Below the pieces are notes generated by a model. The model worked only from the letters and a program-made list of their open reading frames with translations, did no database searches and was not told where the DNA came from. From positions 1,674,001 to 1,738,000 of the forward strand of contig NZ_CP009459.1 in NCBI RefSeq assembly GCF_000758325.1: 64,000 bases of DNA. Direction: 5' to 3'. Positions within the stretch are counted from its first letter, which is position 1; each line of letters starts with the position of its first letter. Below are positions 29,352 through 37,371 of this stretch, one piece after another. Both the position numbers and the translations under genes were made by a program. Source of the stretch: Cedecea neteri. Lineage in GTDB: Bacteria; Pseudomonadota; Gammaproteobacteria; Enterobacterales; Enterobacteriaceae.

Positions 29352-30182
29352 ATGACGGGAGTATTGCGCCAGGTTCATCATTATCATGGGACTCCAGTAT
29401 GGGGAGCTTCTGGTGACGTTCACCGAATTGCGGTAAGCGGAGCCGGAGCTTTCGTTTCATATGCCAGACCAGACCAGATTACTGCTTCCATACGCTATGC
29501 CTTAGGAGTAGGGATTGATAACGGTGCGTTCTCTGCATGGATGCGTGGTCTGGTGATTGACTGGCGCAGTTTCTATCAATGGTTGCTGCAATATTATCAC
29601 CATGAAAAAGTGATTTTTTTTGTTATCCCTGATGTGGTTGAAGGTGGGGAAAAGGACAATGATGAACTAATAAAGCAAGTTCCTTCGATGTTTAAGGGTA
29701 AAGCCGCACCTGTTTGGCATTTGCATGAGTCCTTAGATCGTTTGGTGGAATTGTGCAGGGAGTGGCCTCGTGTTTGTTTTGGTTCTTCGGGTAAATACGC
29801 AGTAGTAAGAACCCAAGCCTGGCATCGAAGGATGTTTGAGGCTTTCGACATTATTTATGGTCGATATGGTTTTGATACAAAGATTCATGGCCTCCGCATG
29901 TTGGATGGGCGCGTGCTGGGTAATTACCCGTTGGATAGTGCTGACTCCACAAATCTTGCCTGCAATATTCCAAAGTTCGAGACTAAATATCCTGAATTAA
30001 CGCGTTCAATACGCGAAGCGGACTATTCAAAAGGGTTGAGTGAGAAGGAAGTTAAGGCGCTCATCCTGAAAGGCCGTTGTGCAGTTCTGAAAAGTACAAT
30101 CGAAAAAGTTATTCCTCCGCATCGCTCAACGTGGCCTTGTGGTTTCGCTCATACCTTCCAGTTATCTCTGGAGCTTGTATGA
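29352..30182 (+). CDS. TGT/DpdA-like transglycosylase family protein
   Basis: 276 aa. The motif order resembles tRNA-guanine transglycosylase TIM barrels. DNGAFSAW at 56-63 takes the place of TGT DSGGFQ (catalytic Asp). PDVVEG is at 93-98, VWHLHE at 121-126, VCFGSSGKYAV near 141-151 and NYPLDSADST near 191-200. The Cys zinc site of tRNA TGTs is absent, as in the DpdA enzymes that place 7-deazaguanines in DNA. The gene lies between dam and replication gene A and overlaps A by 4 bp. No preQ0 synthesis genes are present, so the base would have to come from the host queuosine pathway. The assignment is by motif reading only. Confidence 0.6.
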   Translation: MTGVLRQVHHYHGTPVWGASGDVHRIAVSGAGAFVSYARPDQITASIRYALGVGIDNGAFSAWMRGLVIDWRSFYQWLLQYYHHEKVIFFVIPDVVEGGEKDNDELIKQVPSMFKGKAAPVWHLHESLDRLVELCREWPRVCFGSSGKYAVVRTQAWHRRMFEAFDIIYGRYGFDTKIHGLRMLDGRVLGNYPLDSADSTNLACNIPKFETKYPELTRSIREADYSKGLSEKEVKALILKGRCAVLKSTIEKVIPPHRSTWPCGFAHTFQLSLELV

Positions 30183-32455
30183 GTAAATTTGAGTACGCAT
30201 GGAATGCCCCGCGCCCTGCAATCGGCGGTTTTAAGCAAGCCGATGCGGCGCCGGGGATCATGTATCTGACGCCGGACGGCAATCGCAAGCGTTTGTCGAT
30301 TGCCGAACTGGCAGAAACGGATGAAGCACCAGATCGGGGCCGAACAGTTCGTCGTCGCCTGGCTTCGCTGCCTCATTTTGTCCGTCGTATGTATGCTCAA
30401 AAGCTTGAACAGGTAGACCGCAAAGGCAAACAAGCGGCTGATGCCTGGCTTATCAATACCTTTGAACGATTCGTTCTTAGTCGCATAGATCAGGTCAATG
30501 AGCAGTATCTGCCGCAGGGGGTGATGCCTGCGGCTTTGTTGCCTCTGCGTGAACAATTCTGGCGCCTGCTTTGGGCTGGGAAAAAAGAGCTGAAACGGCT
30601 GGCGCATAACCTTGCTGATCTGTTGGGTAGCGAGTTTAACCGCGAGTTTGATTTCCAGATGGCCCGTACGTCCGATCCCCATTTCGCCACCCTGTCAGGT
30701 TATGGCCGCATGGGGTTTCTTGCCAATCACCTTAAAACACCGGTCCCGTGCTGGACGGCCTACTGCAAAGAAGAACTGGAGGCGGAAGACGCACTGAAAG
30801 CAGTGGCCCGCCTGCAGTCTCCGCAGTGGTGGCTTAATCGTCTGCGTCGTATGCACGCTCGCTGGCGTGAACATCTGATGGTTGCGGCTGGATACGTACA
30901 TAAGAAATCAGCACCGTACTGCAGTGATCCATGCTTGCAGGAGTGGACGGCGCAAAAGAAAGCCAACCGCGAATTTCTGAAAGCAATGGAGCTGGAAGAT
31001 GAGGACACCGGAGAGCGCGTATCGCTGATTGATAAAGTGGCCGGCAGCGTTGCCAACCCAGCCAACCGGCGCCGTGAACTGATGGCGCGCATGCGCGGGT
31101 TCGAAGATTTAGCGAATGAGGCCGGGCTGGCCGGGGCGTTCTTCACGCTTACCGCTCCATCCAAATACCACTCAATGCAGTACGGCGGGCGCCGGAACAA
31201 CAAATACAGCGGCGCGTCACCGCGTGAAACGCAGAAATATCTTTGCAAAGTATGGGCGCGCACGCGTGCGGCCTGGCTGCGCAATGGTATTCGCGTGTTT
31301 GGCTTTCGCGTTGTTGAGCCTCACCACGACGAAACCCCGCACTGGCACCTCCTGCTTTTCATGCGCCCGGAGCATATCGAACCAGCAACAACAATCTTTC
31401 GTAAGCACGCCATGCGTGAGGATGGGAATGAGCCTGGCGCCGCTGAAAACCGCTTCGAAATGAAACCCATCGAGAAAGAGAAGGGCAGCGCTACGGGCTA
31501 TATCGCCAAATATATTTCAAAAAATATTGATGGCTATCAGCTTGATGACGATCTGGATGATGAAACCGGCAAGCCTCTGAAAGAGATGGCGCGCCGCGTA
31601 AGTGCCTGGGCGTCTCGCTGGGCGATCCGTCAGTTCCAGCAGATAGGCGGCGCACCGGTAACAGTGTGGCGTGAATTGCGCCGCCTCGGTGATCGTGAGC
31701 TGGTCCTGCACCCCGAAATTGAGCCAGTGCGCCAGGCCGCTGACAGCAGCGCGTGGGATTTGTACGTGAGTGCGCAGGGTGGCCCGCTGGTTTCCCGTGA
31801 TCTCCTGCGCGTGCGCCTCAGCTATGAAGTCACCGAAAACGGCAACCTTTACGGGGATGACGTCTCCAAAATTTCCGGCGTTTACTCTCCGATCCGTGGG
31901 CCGGAATCGCTGATTCATACGCGCACTACCAAATACAAAATTGTGCCGAAACGTCAGGCCGACGGCGTTTCCGGTTTTGACCTTGATTTTTCAGGCGGCC
32001 CCGCCGCCCCTCGGAGTTCTGTCAATAACTGTACGCGGGAGGTTGAAAAACGGGCCGATCCTGGCGGCACGGTCATGAATGACTGTGCCAGCTGGGCGGA
32101 TATTGGCTCTTTATCCGGGAAAGAAAAACGGGTGATGAGCGACGCGGCAAGGATAACTAACAAGCGCGTAAAAGTGAGGCCAAAAGCCAGCCCTATGACG
32201 GAGCAGGAAAAGCAAATTAGTGAGCTTCTGGTTCTGCGTGGTGTGGATGCCAGTGCCGGAATGGTCCGTTCGTTGATTTCTGGCGCGGTGGTGGCCTTTG
32301 GCGATCAGGTGTTAACGGTTGATGAAAGGCGCCTTATTGTCCGAAACCGTTCAGCGGCAGGTGTTCAACGTCTGCCGTCCCAGATTGTGGAGATTAAACA
32401 GCAGGCTAATGACCTTTTGAACCGAATGAAGCGTGCGTTTTCAGTACGGAAATAG
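30179..32455 (+). CDS. A: Replication endonuclease, gpA
   Basis: 758 aa from the ATG at 30179 (P2 gpA is 761). This HUH rolling-circle initiator nicks the phage origin and links to its 5' end. The metal motif PHWHLLLF is near residue 388, and YIAKYISKN near 441-449 supplies the two catalytic tyrosines (P2 Tyr450 and Tyr454). A frame open from 30077 runs inside the previous gene and is rejected. Confidence 0.95.
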   Translation: MSKFEYAWNAPRPAIGGFKQADAAPGIMYLTPDGNRKRLSIAELAETDEAPDRGRTVRRRLASLPHFVRRMYAQKLEQVDRKGKQAADAWLINTFERFVLSRIDQVNEQYLPQGVMPAALLPLREQFWRLLWAGKKELKRLAHNLADLLGSEFNREFDFQMARTSDPHFATLSGYGRMGFLANHLKTPVPCWTAYCKEELEAEDALKAVARLQSPQWWLNRLRRMHARWREHLMVAAGYVHKKSAPYCSDPCLQEWTAQKKANREFLKAMELEDEDTGERVSLIDKVAGSVANPANRRRELMARMRGFEDLANEAGLAGAFFTLTAPSKYHSMQYGGRRNNKYSGASPRETQKYLCKVWARTRAAWLRNGIRVFGFRVVEPHHDETPHWHLLLFMRPEHIEPATTIFRKHAMREDGNEPGAAENRFEMKPIEKEKGSATGYIAKYISKNIDGYQLDDDLDDETGKPLKEMARRVSAWASRWAIRQFQQIGGAPVTVWRELRRLGDRELVLHPEIEPVRQAADSSAWDLYVSAQGGPLVSRDLLRVRLSYEVTENGNLYGDDVSKISGVYSPIRGPESLIHTRTTKYKIVPKRQADGVSGFDLDFSGGPAAPRSSVNNCTREVEKRADPGGTVMNDCASWADIGSLSGKEKRVMSDAARITNKRVKVRPKASPMTEQEKQISELLVLRGVDASAGMVRSLISGAVVAFGDQVLTVDERRLIVRNRSAAGVQRLPSQIVEIKQQANDLLNRMKRAFSVRK

Positions 32456-32748
32456 CCCGTGTCAACATGGTCAGTTCTGACGGTGTGGTACCGCGTTACG
32501 GCATTCACCGTGAGACCTGACAGTGCTGGCCATTTATCGAGTACCGTTGCAGATCATTAACTACTGCAGGCCAGCCTTTATAGCCTGTTAAAAAATTGCC
32601 AGTTTGATTTTGTCCGGCTACCAGTAAGCGCTTTATGACAAACTGTTGGATTCGTGACAACAACTGCCTCCCCTGTTGAAAGTTCAAGGAAAAATTAATA
32701 GTGCAATCTTTCTAAGTTTATATTTGGGAGTGATGGGTTAATTTGTTT
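32456..32748. other. Intergenic gap after gene A
   Basis: About 290 bp with no supported gene. A 60-codon minus-strand frame (32505-32687) has no convincing start or homology. Confidence 0.5.
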
Positions 32749-32777
32749 AAATGCCAGCTGATTTTCAGCTGGCATTT
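32749..32777. terminator. Bidirectional terminator
   Basis: AAATGCCAGCTGA / TCAGCTGGCATTT form a 13-bp perfect stem with a 3-nt loop. It separates gene A from the converging minus-strand cargo operon. Confidence 0.8.
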
Positions 32778-32782
32778 ATGAT

Positions 32783-33247
32783 TTATTTATCTTTCGTTTT
32801 CTCAATGATAGATTTTTCAGTTGTTTTGTAAATGTTATTTATAGTGGTTACTTTTGTTGTTAAAGCAATGCATACAAGGCTTAAAATGAGAATGCTAATA
32901 GAGATAGTGTTGTTTTCAAAAATCAAATGTGCGCATAAGGAATAAATCCCCACTACTATGATACATAAGAATATGAATATCATTAGTAGATTATGATCTT
33001 GTATGAATTTTTCAGGGGTAAACATATATCCAATGTTTAACGCTATAAATAATATAAGAAATGAAATTCCAACAACTTTGGAATGCTTAGCTTCCTTTTT
33101 TTCTGGTGATGAAGTTGTTCTGGGGATTGATTCTACGAAGGACTTAAGGTTCCCCATGTCAGTGTTGTTCAATGCTGCGCTTTCAGCTTCAAACTTTGAT
33201 ACCGTTCCATCAGGATGAGTGGTTGTCCAGCTTATTTTGCCAGTCAT
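32783..33247 (-). CDS. Cargo membrane protein, unknown family
   Basis: 154 aa. About 55 soluble N-terminal residues (MTGKISWTTTHPDGTVSKFE) precede three or four hydrophobic segments (VVGISFLILFIALNIGYMF; LLMIFIFLCIIVVGIYSLCA; ISISILILSLVCIALTT). A lysine-rich tail follows. The start overlaps the stop of the upstream gene by 4 bp (ATGA), so the pair is co-translated. It is AT-rich compared with gene A. It lies in the A-Q interval where P2 carries tin and old. Not recognised; an exclusion role is inference. Confidence 0.65.
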   Translation of the reverse strand: MTGKISWTTTHPDGTVSKFEAESAALNNTDMGNLKSFVESIPRTTSSPEKKEAKHSKVVGISFLILFIALNIGYMFTPEKFIQDHNLLMIFIFLCIIVVGIYSLCAHLIFENNTISISILILSLVCIALTTKVTTINNIYKTTEKSIIEKTKDK

Positions 33248-33618
33248 ACGATATCCTTAATCCTGAATATTCTATTAAAATCTGCATCTACAGCAGTATT
33301 AGACCATTCTTCTTTAGTATTATCTTTGACTAAAATAGCTTTATTGTTGTCAAAGATAATATTAGTTCCAGTGAATTTGATATGCGATAGATCTCCTTTG
33401 AAAATGTTCTGTTCAACGCCTTCAAACGCTTCCATAAGCGTGGCTGCTTCCTTTCTATAAGAGGGTTTTGGTCCATTTACCCCTATTTTTAGAACTATTA
33501 TTCCGCTTCCATCTTTTACAGGATGTAATGAAAATGAAAGTGCCATTCCATGATAATAAGAACGAATCTTTTTTATCATTTTCATAACGTAGTCATCATA
33601 TCTTTTTCTGTAAATCAT
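33244..33618 (-). CDS. Cargo soluble protein, unknown family
   Basis: 124 aa, basic N-terminus (MIYRKRYDDYVMKMIKKIR); Met12 or Met14 are alternative starts. It has an alternating beta/alpha pattern without recognisable motifs. It is the first gene of an AT-rich two-gene operon with the membrane protein downstream. A soluble partner plus a membrane partner is a common layout for exclusion or abortive-infection pairs, but nothing in the sequence proves this. Confidence 0.6.
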   Translation of the reverse strand: MIYRKRYDDYVMKMIKKIRSYYHGMALSFSLHPVKDGSGIIVLKIGVNGPKPSYRKEAATLMEAFEGVEQNIFKGDLSHIKFTGTNIIFDNNKAILVKDNTKEEWSNTAVDADFNRIFRIKDIV

Positions 33619-33995
33619 TTTTTTTTCCGTGTCAGATTTTGAAGATATCTTACAATACTAAGAAATAATATGTCGATGACATTGTAATGTGTGTAAAGCA
33701 ACTTAGTTGCTCTAAAAAAAACCAATGATTTGTTATGTTATATTGTATGGTTTATGGTGCATATATATGCAGTTTATATCCATGGAGTTCGCGGGCTGGC
33801 GTCAGAAAGAATTTCAGGCAATGATTCGCGGTGGTGTGCACACTGAGACAATCTGGATGAATAACCCAGAGGGGCGTCCCTACTCGCACACCTTTGCGGG
33901 AAAGGATTACAACGACAGGGAGTGTGACCTGCTCCCCGTTGATTAATACACCGCGATGTTAGTAATGTCTTCATAAGCCACATGAGGACATCCCC

Positions 33996-34259
33996 ATGAA
34001 GAAGCGTTTTTCCGAAGAACAGATCATCAGTATTCTCCGAGAGGCCGAAGCCGGGGTTTCTGCCCGTGAGCTTTGCCGTAAGCACGCCATTTCCGACGCT
34101 ACCTTTTACACCTGGCGTAAGAAGTATGGCGGTATGGAGGTGCCCGAGGTTAAGCGCCTTAAGTCGCTTGAGGAAGAGAACGCCAGACTCAAGAAGCTGC
34201 TTGCCGAAGCCATGCTGGATAAGGAGGCACTTCAGGTGGCTCTGGGGCGAAAGTACTGA
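33996..34259 (+). CDS. IS3-family transposase OrfA
   Basis: 87 aa. A helix-turn-helix ([20 protein letters not shown] and [12 protein letters not shown]) is followed by a leucine-zipper-like coiled coil ([20 protein letters not shown]). It binds the IS ends. OrfB is in the -1 frame, so an OrfAB fusion by programmed frameshift near 34240-34256 is expected. Confidence 0.93.
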   Translation: MKKRFSEEQIISILREAEAGVSARELCRKHAISDATFYTWRKKYGGMEVPEVKRLKSLEEENARLKKLLAEAMLDKEALQVALGRKY

Positions 34260-34291
34260 CGACAGACCAGAAGCGGGAAGCCGTTGAATTT

Positions 34292-35116
34292 ATGTGTAAT
34301 GTGACCGGTCTGTCGCAACGTCGTGCCTGCAGGCTTACAGGTTTGTCCCTGTCGACCTGCCGCTATGAGGCTCAGCGTCCGGCGGCTGATGCGCATTTAT
34401 CAGGGCGCATCACTGAGCTGGCACTGGAGCGCAGGCGTTTTGGCTACCGACGCATCTGGCAGTTACTGCGCCGTGAAGGCCTTCATGTTAATCACAAGCG
34501 CGTGTACCGCCTTTACCACCTTAACGGGCTGGGCGTAAAACGCAGACGACGTCGTAAAGGGCTGGCAACAGAACGTCTGCCGCTGCTCCGCCCGGAGGCG
34601 CCCAACCTGACCTGGTCGATGGATTTTGTCATGGACGCGCTGGCCACCGGTCGCAGGATCAAGTGCCTGACCTGCGTGGACGACTTCACGAAGGAGTGTC
34701 TGACAATTACCACTGCATTCGGGATTTCAGGCGTGCAGGTCACGCGAATTCTGGACAGCATTGCACTGTTTCGCGGCTATCCGGCGACGATAAGAACGGA
34801 CCAGGGGCCGGAGTTTACCTGCAGAGCACTTGACCAGTGGGCTTATGAGCATGGGGTGGAGCTGCGGCTTATCCAACCGGGCAAGCCAACACAGAACGGA
34901 TTTATTGAAAGTTTTAACGGACGATTCAGGGATGAGTGTCTCAATGAGCACTGGTTCAGCGATATCGTTCACGCCCGGAAAAAGATTAATGACTGGCGAC
35001 AGGATTATAACGAGTGTCGTCCACATTCATCGCTGAACTACCAGACTCCGGCTGAATTTGCAGCGGACTGGCGAAACGAGAAATATGAAGAAAAACCAAC
35101 CGACATTACTAGCTGA
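34292..35116 (+). CDS. IS3-family transposase OrfB
   Basis: 274 aa from the first ATG; the frame is open upstream into orfA, as expected for frameshift expression. The DDE catalytic core is complete: SMDFVMD, then RTDQGPEF, then [16 protein letters not shown]. The insertion can therefore still be active. Confidence 0.93.
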   Translation: MCNVTGLSQRRACRLTGLSLSTCRYEAQRPAADAHLSGRITELALERRRFGYRRIWQLLRREGLHVNHKRVYRLYHLNGLGVKRRRRRKGLATERLPLLRPEAPNLTWSMDFVMDALATGRRIKCLTCVDDFTKECLTITTAFGISGVQVTRILDSIALFRGYPATIRTDQGPEFTCRALDQWAYEHGVELRLIQPGKPTQNGFIESFNGRFRDECLNEHWFSDIVHARKKINDWRQDYNECRPHSSLNYQTPAEFAADWRNEKYEEKPTDITS

Positions 35117-35312
35117 AGGTTGTATCTAATCCTGGGGGCAGGTCAAGTGCATCAAACGCAAGGCGAAGCAATGGCGCGATAAGTTCGCAGCTCTGCCCCA
35201 TGTTGAGCGACTGGCAATAATGACGGCGCTGAGCGAAGTTAATAATTAACCTCAGTAAACATACTCATCTGATTGATTGATAAAAAATATTTACAACCTC
35301 AAAATCCTTCTA

Positions 35313-35332
35313 TACTGTATATATAAACAGTG
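35313..35332. promoter_or_regulatory. LexA (SOS) box
   Basis: TACTGTATATATAAACAGTG fits the CTG-N10-CAG consensus with AT-rich spacer. It lies 74 bp before the 62-aa gene and places the two-gene operon under SOS control. Confidence 0.9.
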
Positions 35333-35405
35333 TTTATGCGCGGTTGTTAGCATCTACTCCTGAGGATGCTGACTGGTTCATCCCGTAGTGAGGATAGGAG
35401 GGAAA

Positions 35406-35594
35406 ATGCAGGACTATCTTTTGGAGTCGTTGAAACTCCAGCGTATTGATTTCTTTATCAAGCTTGTAGCGGCTAGTGAGTGTAGCGAAGAAGAGAAACG
35501 CCTTGCGATCCAGTGGGTGTCGGAACTGACGGACGAGCTGATGGCGAAAATTCGTAACCATGAATACAGCCAAACGATGGACGTCACCAGTTAA
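35406..35594 (+). CDS. SOS-operon small protein
   Basis: 62 aa from the ATG at 35406, with AGGAGGG 3-8 bases upstream. Helical (QDYLLESLKLQRIDFFIKLV). It is the first gene after the LexA box and 10 bp before the DinI-like gene. Together the two (62 + 77 aa) are about the size of 186 Tum, an SOS-induced antirepressor with a DinI-like C-terminal half, but they lie in different frames. Function inferred only from position. Confidence 0.7.
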   Translation: MQDYLLESLKLQRIDFFIKLVAASECSEEEKRLAIQWVSELTDELMAKIRNHEYSQTMDVTS

Positions 35595-35604
35595 GGAGGT
35601 CTCT

Positions 35605-35838
35605 ATGCGCATTGAAATAATGATTGATAAAGAGCAGAAGATTAGCCAGGCAACACTGGAAAGTCTTGAGTCAGAGCTTTACCGCAATCTGCCCCCTCTT
35701 TACCCCAAAAAAGCGATCCGCATACGCAAGGGAAGCGCCAATGGCATAGAACTTAGCGGTTTAAAACTGGACGAAGACAAAAAACGAGTGATGGAGATCA
35801 TGCAGCAGGCTTGGGATGATGATGGCTGGCTGCAATAA
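35605..35838 (+). CDS. DinI-like protein, probable prophage induction factor
   Basis: 77 aa from the ATG at 35605 with a strong AAGGAGG site. It begins MRIEIMIDKEQ and ends MQQAWDDDGWLQ, the DinI-family layout with an acidic C-terminal helix. Host DinI modulates RecA. In 186 the DinI-like Tum binds CI and triggers induction. With a 186-type CI and a LexA box, a role in SOS induction is likely. Confidence 0.82.
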   Translation: MRIEIMIDKEQKISQATLESLESELYRNLPPLYPKKAIRIRKGSANGIELSGLKLDEDKKRVMEIMQQAWDDDGWLQ

Positions 35839-35847
35839 GGAACGTTG

Positions 35848-35888
35848 CTGGCGTAAGAACTTGCTTCTGACGTCAGCAAGGTTTTAAC
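35848..35888 (+). terminator. Putative terminator after the SOS operon
   Basis: Inverted repeat GTTGCTGGCG / CGTCAGCAAG followed by TTTTAAC. The stem is imperfect and the loop long. Confidence 0.5.
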
Positions 35889-36123
35889 AACGAACTAAGT
35901 GAGGCGTTAGGCTGTAGTTGTTGGTTCAGCTTTGACACACTATATGTAGCTTTTGGATACGGGGAGATTGAATTATGTTCAGTTTTTCTTGTCGTAGTAG
36001 TGAAAATGGGATAAGTAAACGATCCCACAAGATGTTCGCGACCCGGCATTGTTCTACACTAAGGTCATAACAAAAAGAATGAGTAGCAATGCCACAAGTA
36101 TGCAGGCACAGCGAGGAGGTCGT

Positions 36124-36318
36124 ATGACTAAGATTTTAGGAAAGCTTGCCACAGCACCAGGGCGTTGGATGCAGAATGTTATCCGCCAGGACATTGAGCA
36201 GTCCAACAATAGCAAAATTACTACTGATGCTAATGGGAATGCTGTTCTCAACATGAACAACAAAGAAGTTCGTGATTCTATGCAAGCCAGAATGAAGGAA
36301 TTGGCAGCTAAACGTTAA
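36124..36318 (+). CDS. Cargo small protein, unknown
   Basis: 64 aa from the ATG at 36124, chosen for the strong GAGGAGGT site; upstream in-frame ATGs lack one. Basic N-terminus (TKILGKLATAPGRWMQNVIR) and a helical C-terminus. It lies 9 bp before the membrane protein gene, so the two form an operon. No family recognised. Confidence 0.65.
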   Translation: MTKILGKLATAPGRWMQNVIRQDIEQSNNSKITTDANGNAVLNMNNKEVRDSMQARMKELAAKR

Positions 36319-36327
36319 GGATGGACG

Positions 36328-37116
36328 ATGGGACCACTTGTCATAATGGTTGTTCTCGTATGCGGGTTTTGGTACACAGAAAATCACTATCAATCCCGCA
36401 TACGTCACGCCAGAACCAACGGTTGGACCTCTTACTTTTATGTCGCTATGCACGGTTGTAAGTTTGTTGTTCAAGGTTTCGCCGTCATTTTTGCGCTCTA
36501 CATCATTCTTTGGCTGTTCAGCTTAATTATCTCGTTGCCTCACCTATTTTGGCCGACATACGGCATGAAAGACATTTACTCATGGCTTACAGTCAAAGAG
36601 GTCATGAATTACCCATTGTTGTTTGCTTTCTCCATGGGGATGTCATGCTTACTGGCCTATGCCGCAGGTCAGAATGCAAGGAAGTCACTCGAGAAAGAAG
36701 AGGTAAGACAAGCCGCATATAGAGAAATGGCTTCAATGGATGGTGTCGAATCTCTTCTTGTACAGGCTATTGATGAAGATATGCTGATCTTCGTTACGCT
36801 TAAATCACGAAAGGTATATATCGGTTATGTCGCGGCTCCACGTATTGAACACAGCCATACCCAACATTTGGCGATAATTCCGTACATCAGCGGCTATCGT
36901 GATAAAGATACTCTTCGCTACCATGAGCAGCATAGATACTACGAGCTGTACTTGGCGAAAGGCATTACTGCGGATTCAGAGGGATTGAATTTGCAGCATT
37001 TCAGGCACGTGATTCCTATGGATCAGGTAGAAGCTGTTTCCCTGTTTGATACTGGGACCTACCTGTCCTTTGATGATTGCTCTGAGCCAGAGGAGACAAA
37101 GGATAAGAACGCATAA
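36328..37116 (+). CDS. Cargo membrane protein with cytosolic C-terminal domain
   Basis: 262 aa. Hydrophobic segments lie near residues 3-15, 45-70 and 92-112. A soluble domain of about 140 residues follows (DEDMLIFVTLKSRKVYIGYV near 150-170; VIPMDQVEAVSLFDTGTYL near 230-248). The C-terminal part reads like the beta-rich domain of uncharacterised membrane proteins that bind or sense something at the membrane. It sits next to cos in the tin/old position. Exclusion role possible, not shown. Confidence 0.65.
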   Translation: MGPLVIMVVLVCGFWYTENHYQSRIRHARTNGWTSYFYVAMHGCKFVVQGFAVIFALYIILWLFSLIISLPHLFWPTYGMKDIYSWLTVKEVMNYPLLFAFSMGMSCLLAYAAGQNARKSLEKEEVRQAAYREMASMDGVESLLVQAIDEDMLIFVTLKSRKVYIGYVAAPRIEHSHTQHLAIIPYISGYRDKDTLRYHEQHRYYELYLAKGITADSEGLNLQHFRHVIPMDQVEAVSLFDTGTYLSFDDCSEPEETKDKNA

Positions 37117-37173
37117 GAGTGCATGATCATGCTGCATGAAAACGCATGATCGTTTGAGGATCGTTTATGTCTA

Positions 37174-37202
37174 AGCCCGCCAGTTCTGGCGGGCTTTTGC
37201 TT
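37174..37202 (+). terminator. Terminator after the membrane cargo operon
   Basis: AAGCCCGCCAG / CTGGCGGGCTT stem with a TT loop and a TTTGCTT tail. Confidence 0.88.
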
Positions 37203-37243
37203 ATATCATGCAGGTGCATGAAAACCACTACGTAAAGCGGGCA

Positions 37244-37262
37244 GGCGTGGCGGGGATACGAG
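37244..37262. other. cos site
   Basis: GGCGTGGCGGGGATACGAG closely resembles the 19-base cohesive ends of P2 and 186, which start GGCGAGGCGGGG or GGCGTGGCGGGG. It lies between the right-end cargo and Q, the P2 cos position. CATGAT/TGCATG repeats at 37125-37155 and 37206-37220 may be terminase-binding sites. Confidence 0.75.
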
Positions 37263-37371
37263 CGCGCGCTCATGGTTGAATTAGTGAATTTGTGATATCA
37301 AAGGGCTGGGTTTTCAAGCCGTTGATGTTCAATTGTAAGGCATAAGTTTCACCAGTAGGAGGAGAGCTGAC

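Larger units (their letters stand above)
33925..35145 (+). mobile_element. IS3-family insertion sequence (IS407-like group)
   Basis: 1221 bp. The terminal inverted repeats start TGACCTGC-T/C-CCC and continue to GATTA-ATACA on both ends. Direct target duplications of AGTG flank it (33921-33924 and 35146-35149). It holds the usual orfA/orfB pair. The element looks complete, and the exact target duplication suggests a simple insertion. Confidence 0.93.
33767..35249 (+). pseudogene. Small phage ORF split by an IS element
   Basis: Removing the IS (33925-35145) and one AGTG copy joins 33767-33924 to 35150-35249 in a single open frame of 86 codons. The 85-aa product runs MQFISMEFAGWRQKEFQAMI at the start to VERLAIMTALSEVNN at the end. 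Met at 33782 is an alternative start and no strong ribosome site is seen. Function unknown. The insertion falls after residue 52, so only a fusion ending in IS sequence could be made. Confidence 0.75.

Noticed and set aside
32505-32687. 60-codon minus-strand frame after gene A
   Set aside because: No convincing start, no ribosome site and no recognised family; kept only as part of the gap description.
35975-36070. Short ATG frame of about 25 codons with a GGGGAG site upstream of the 64-aa cargo gene
   Set aside because: Too short and without any feature that distinguishes it from chance.
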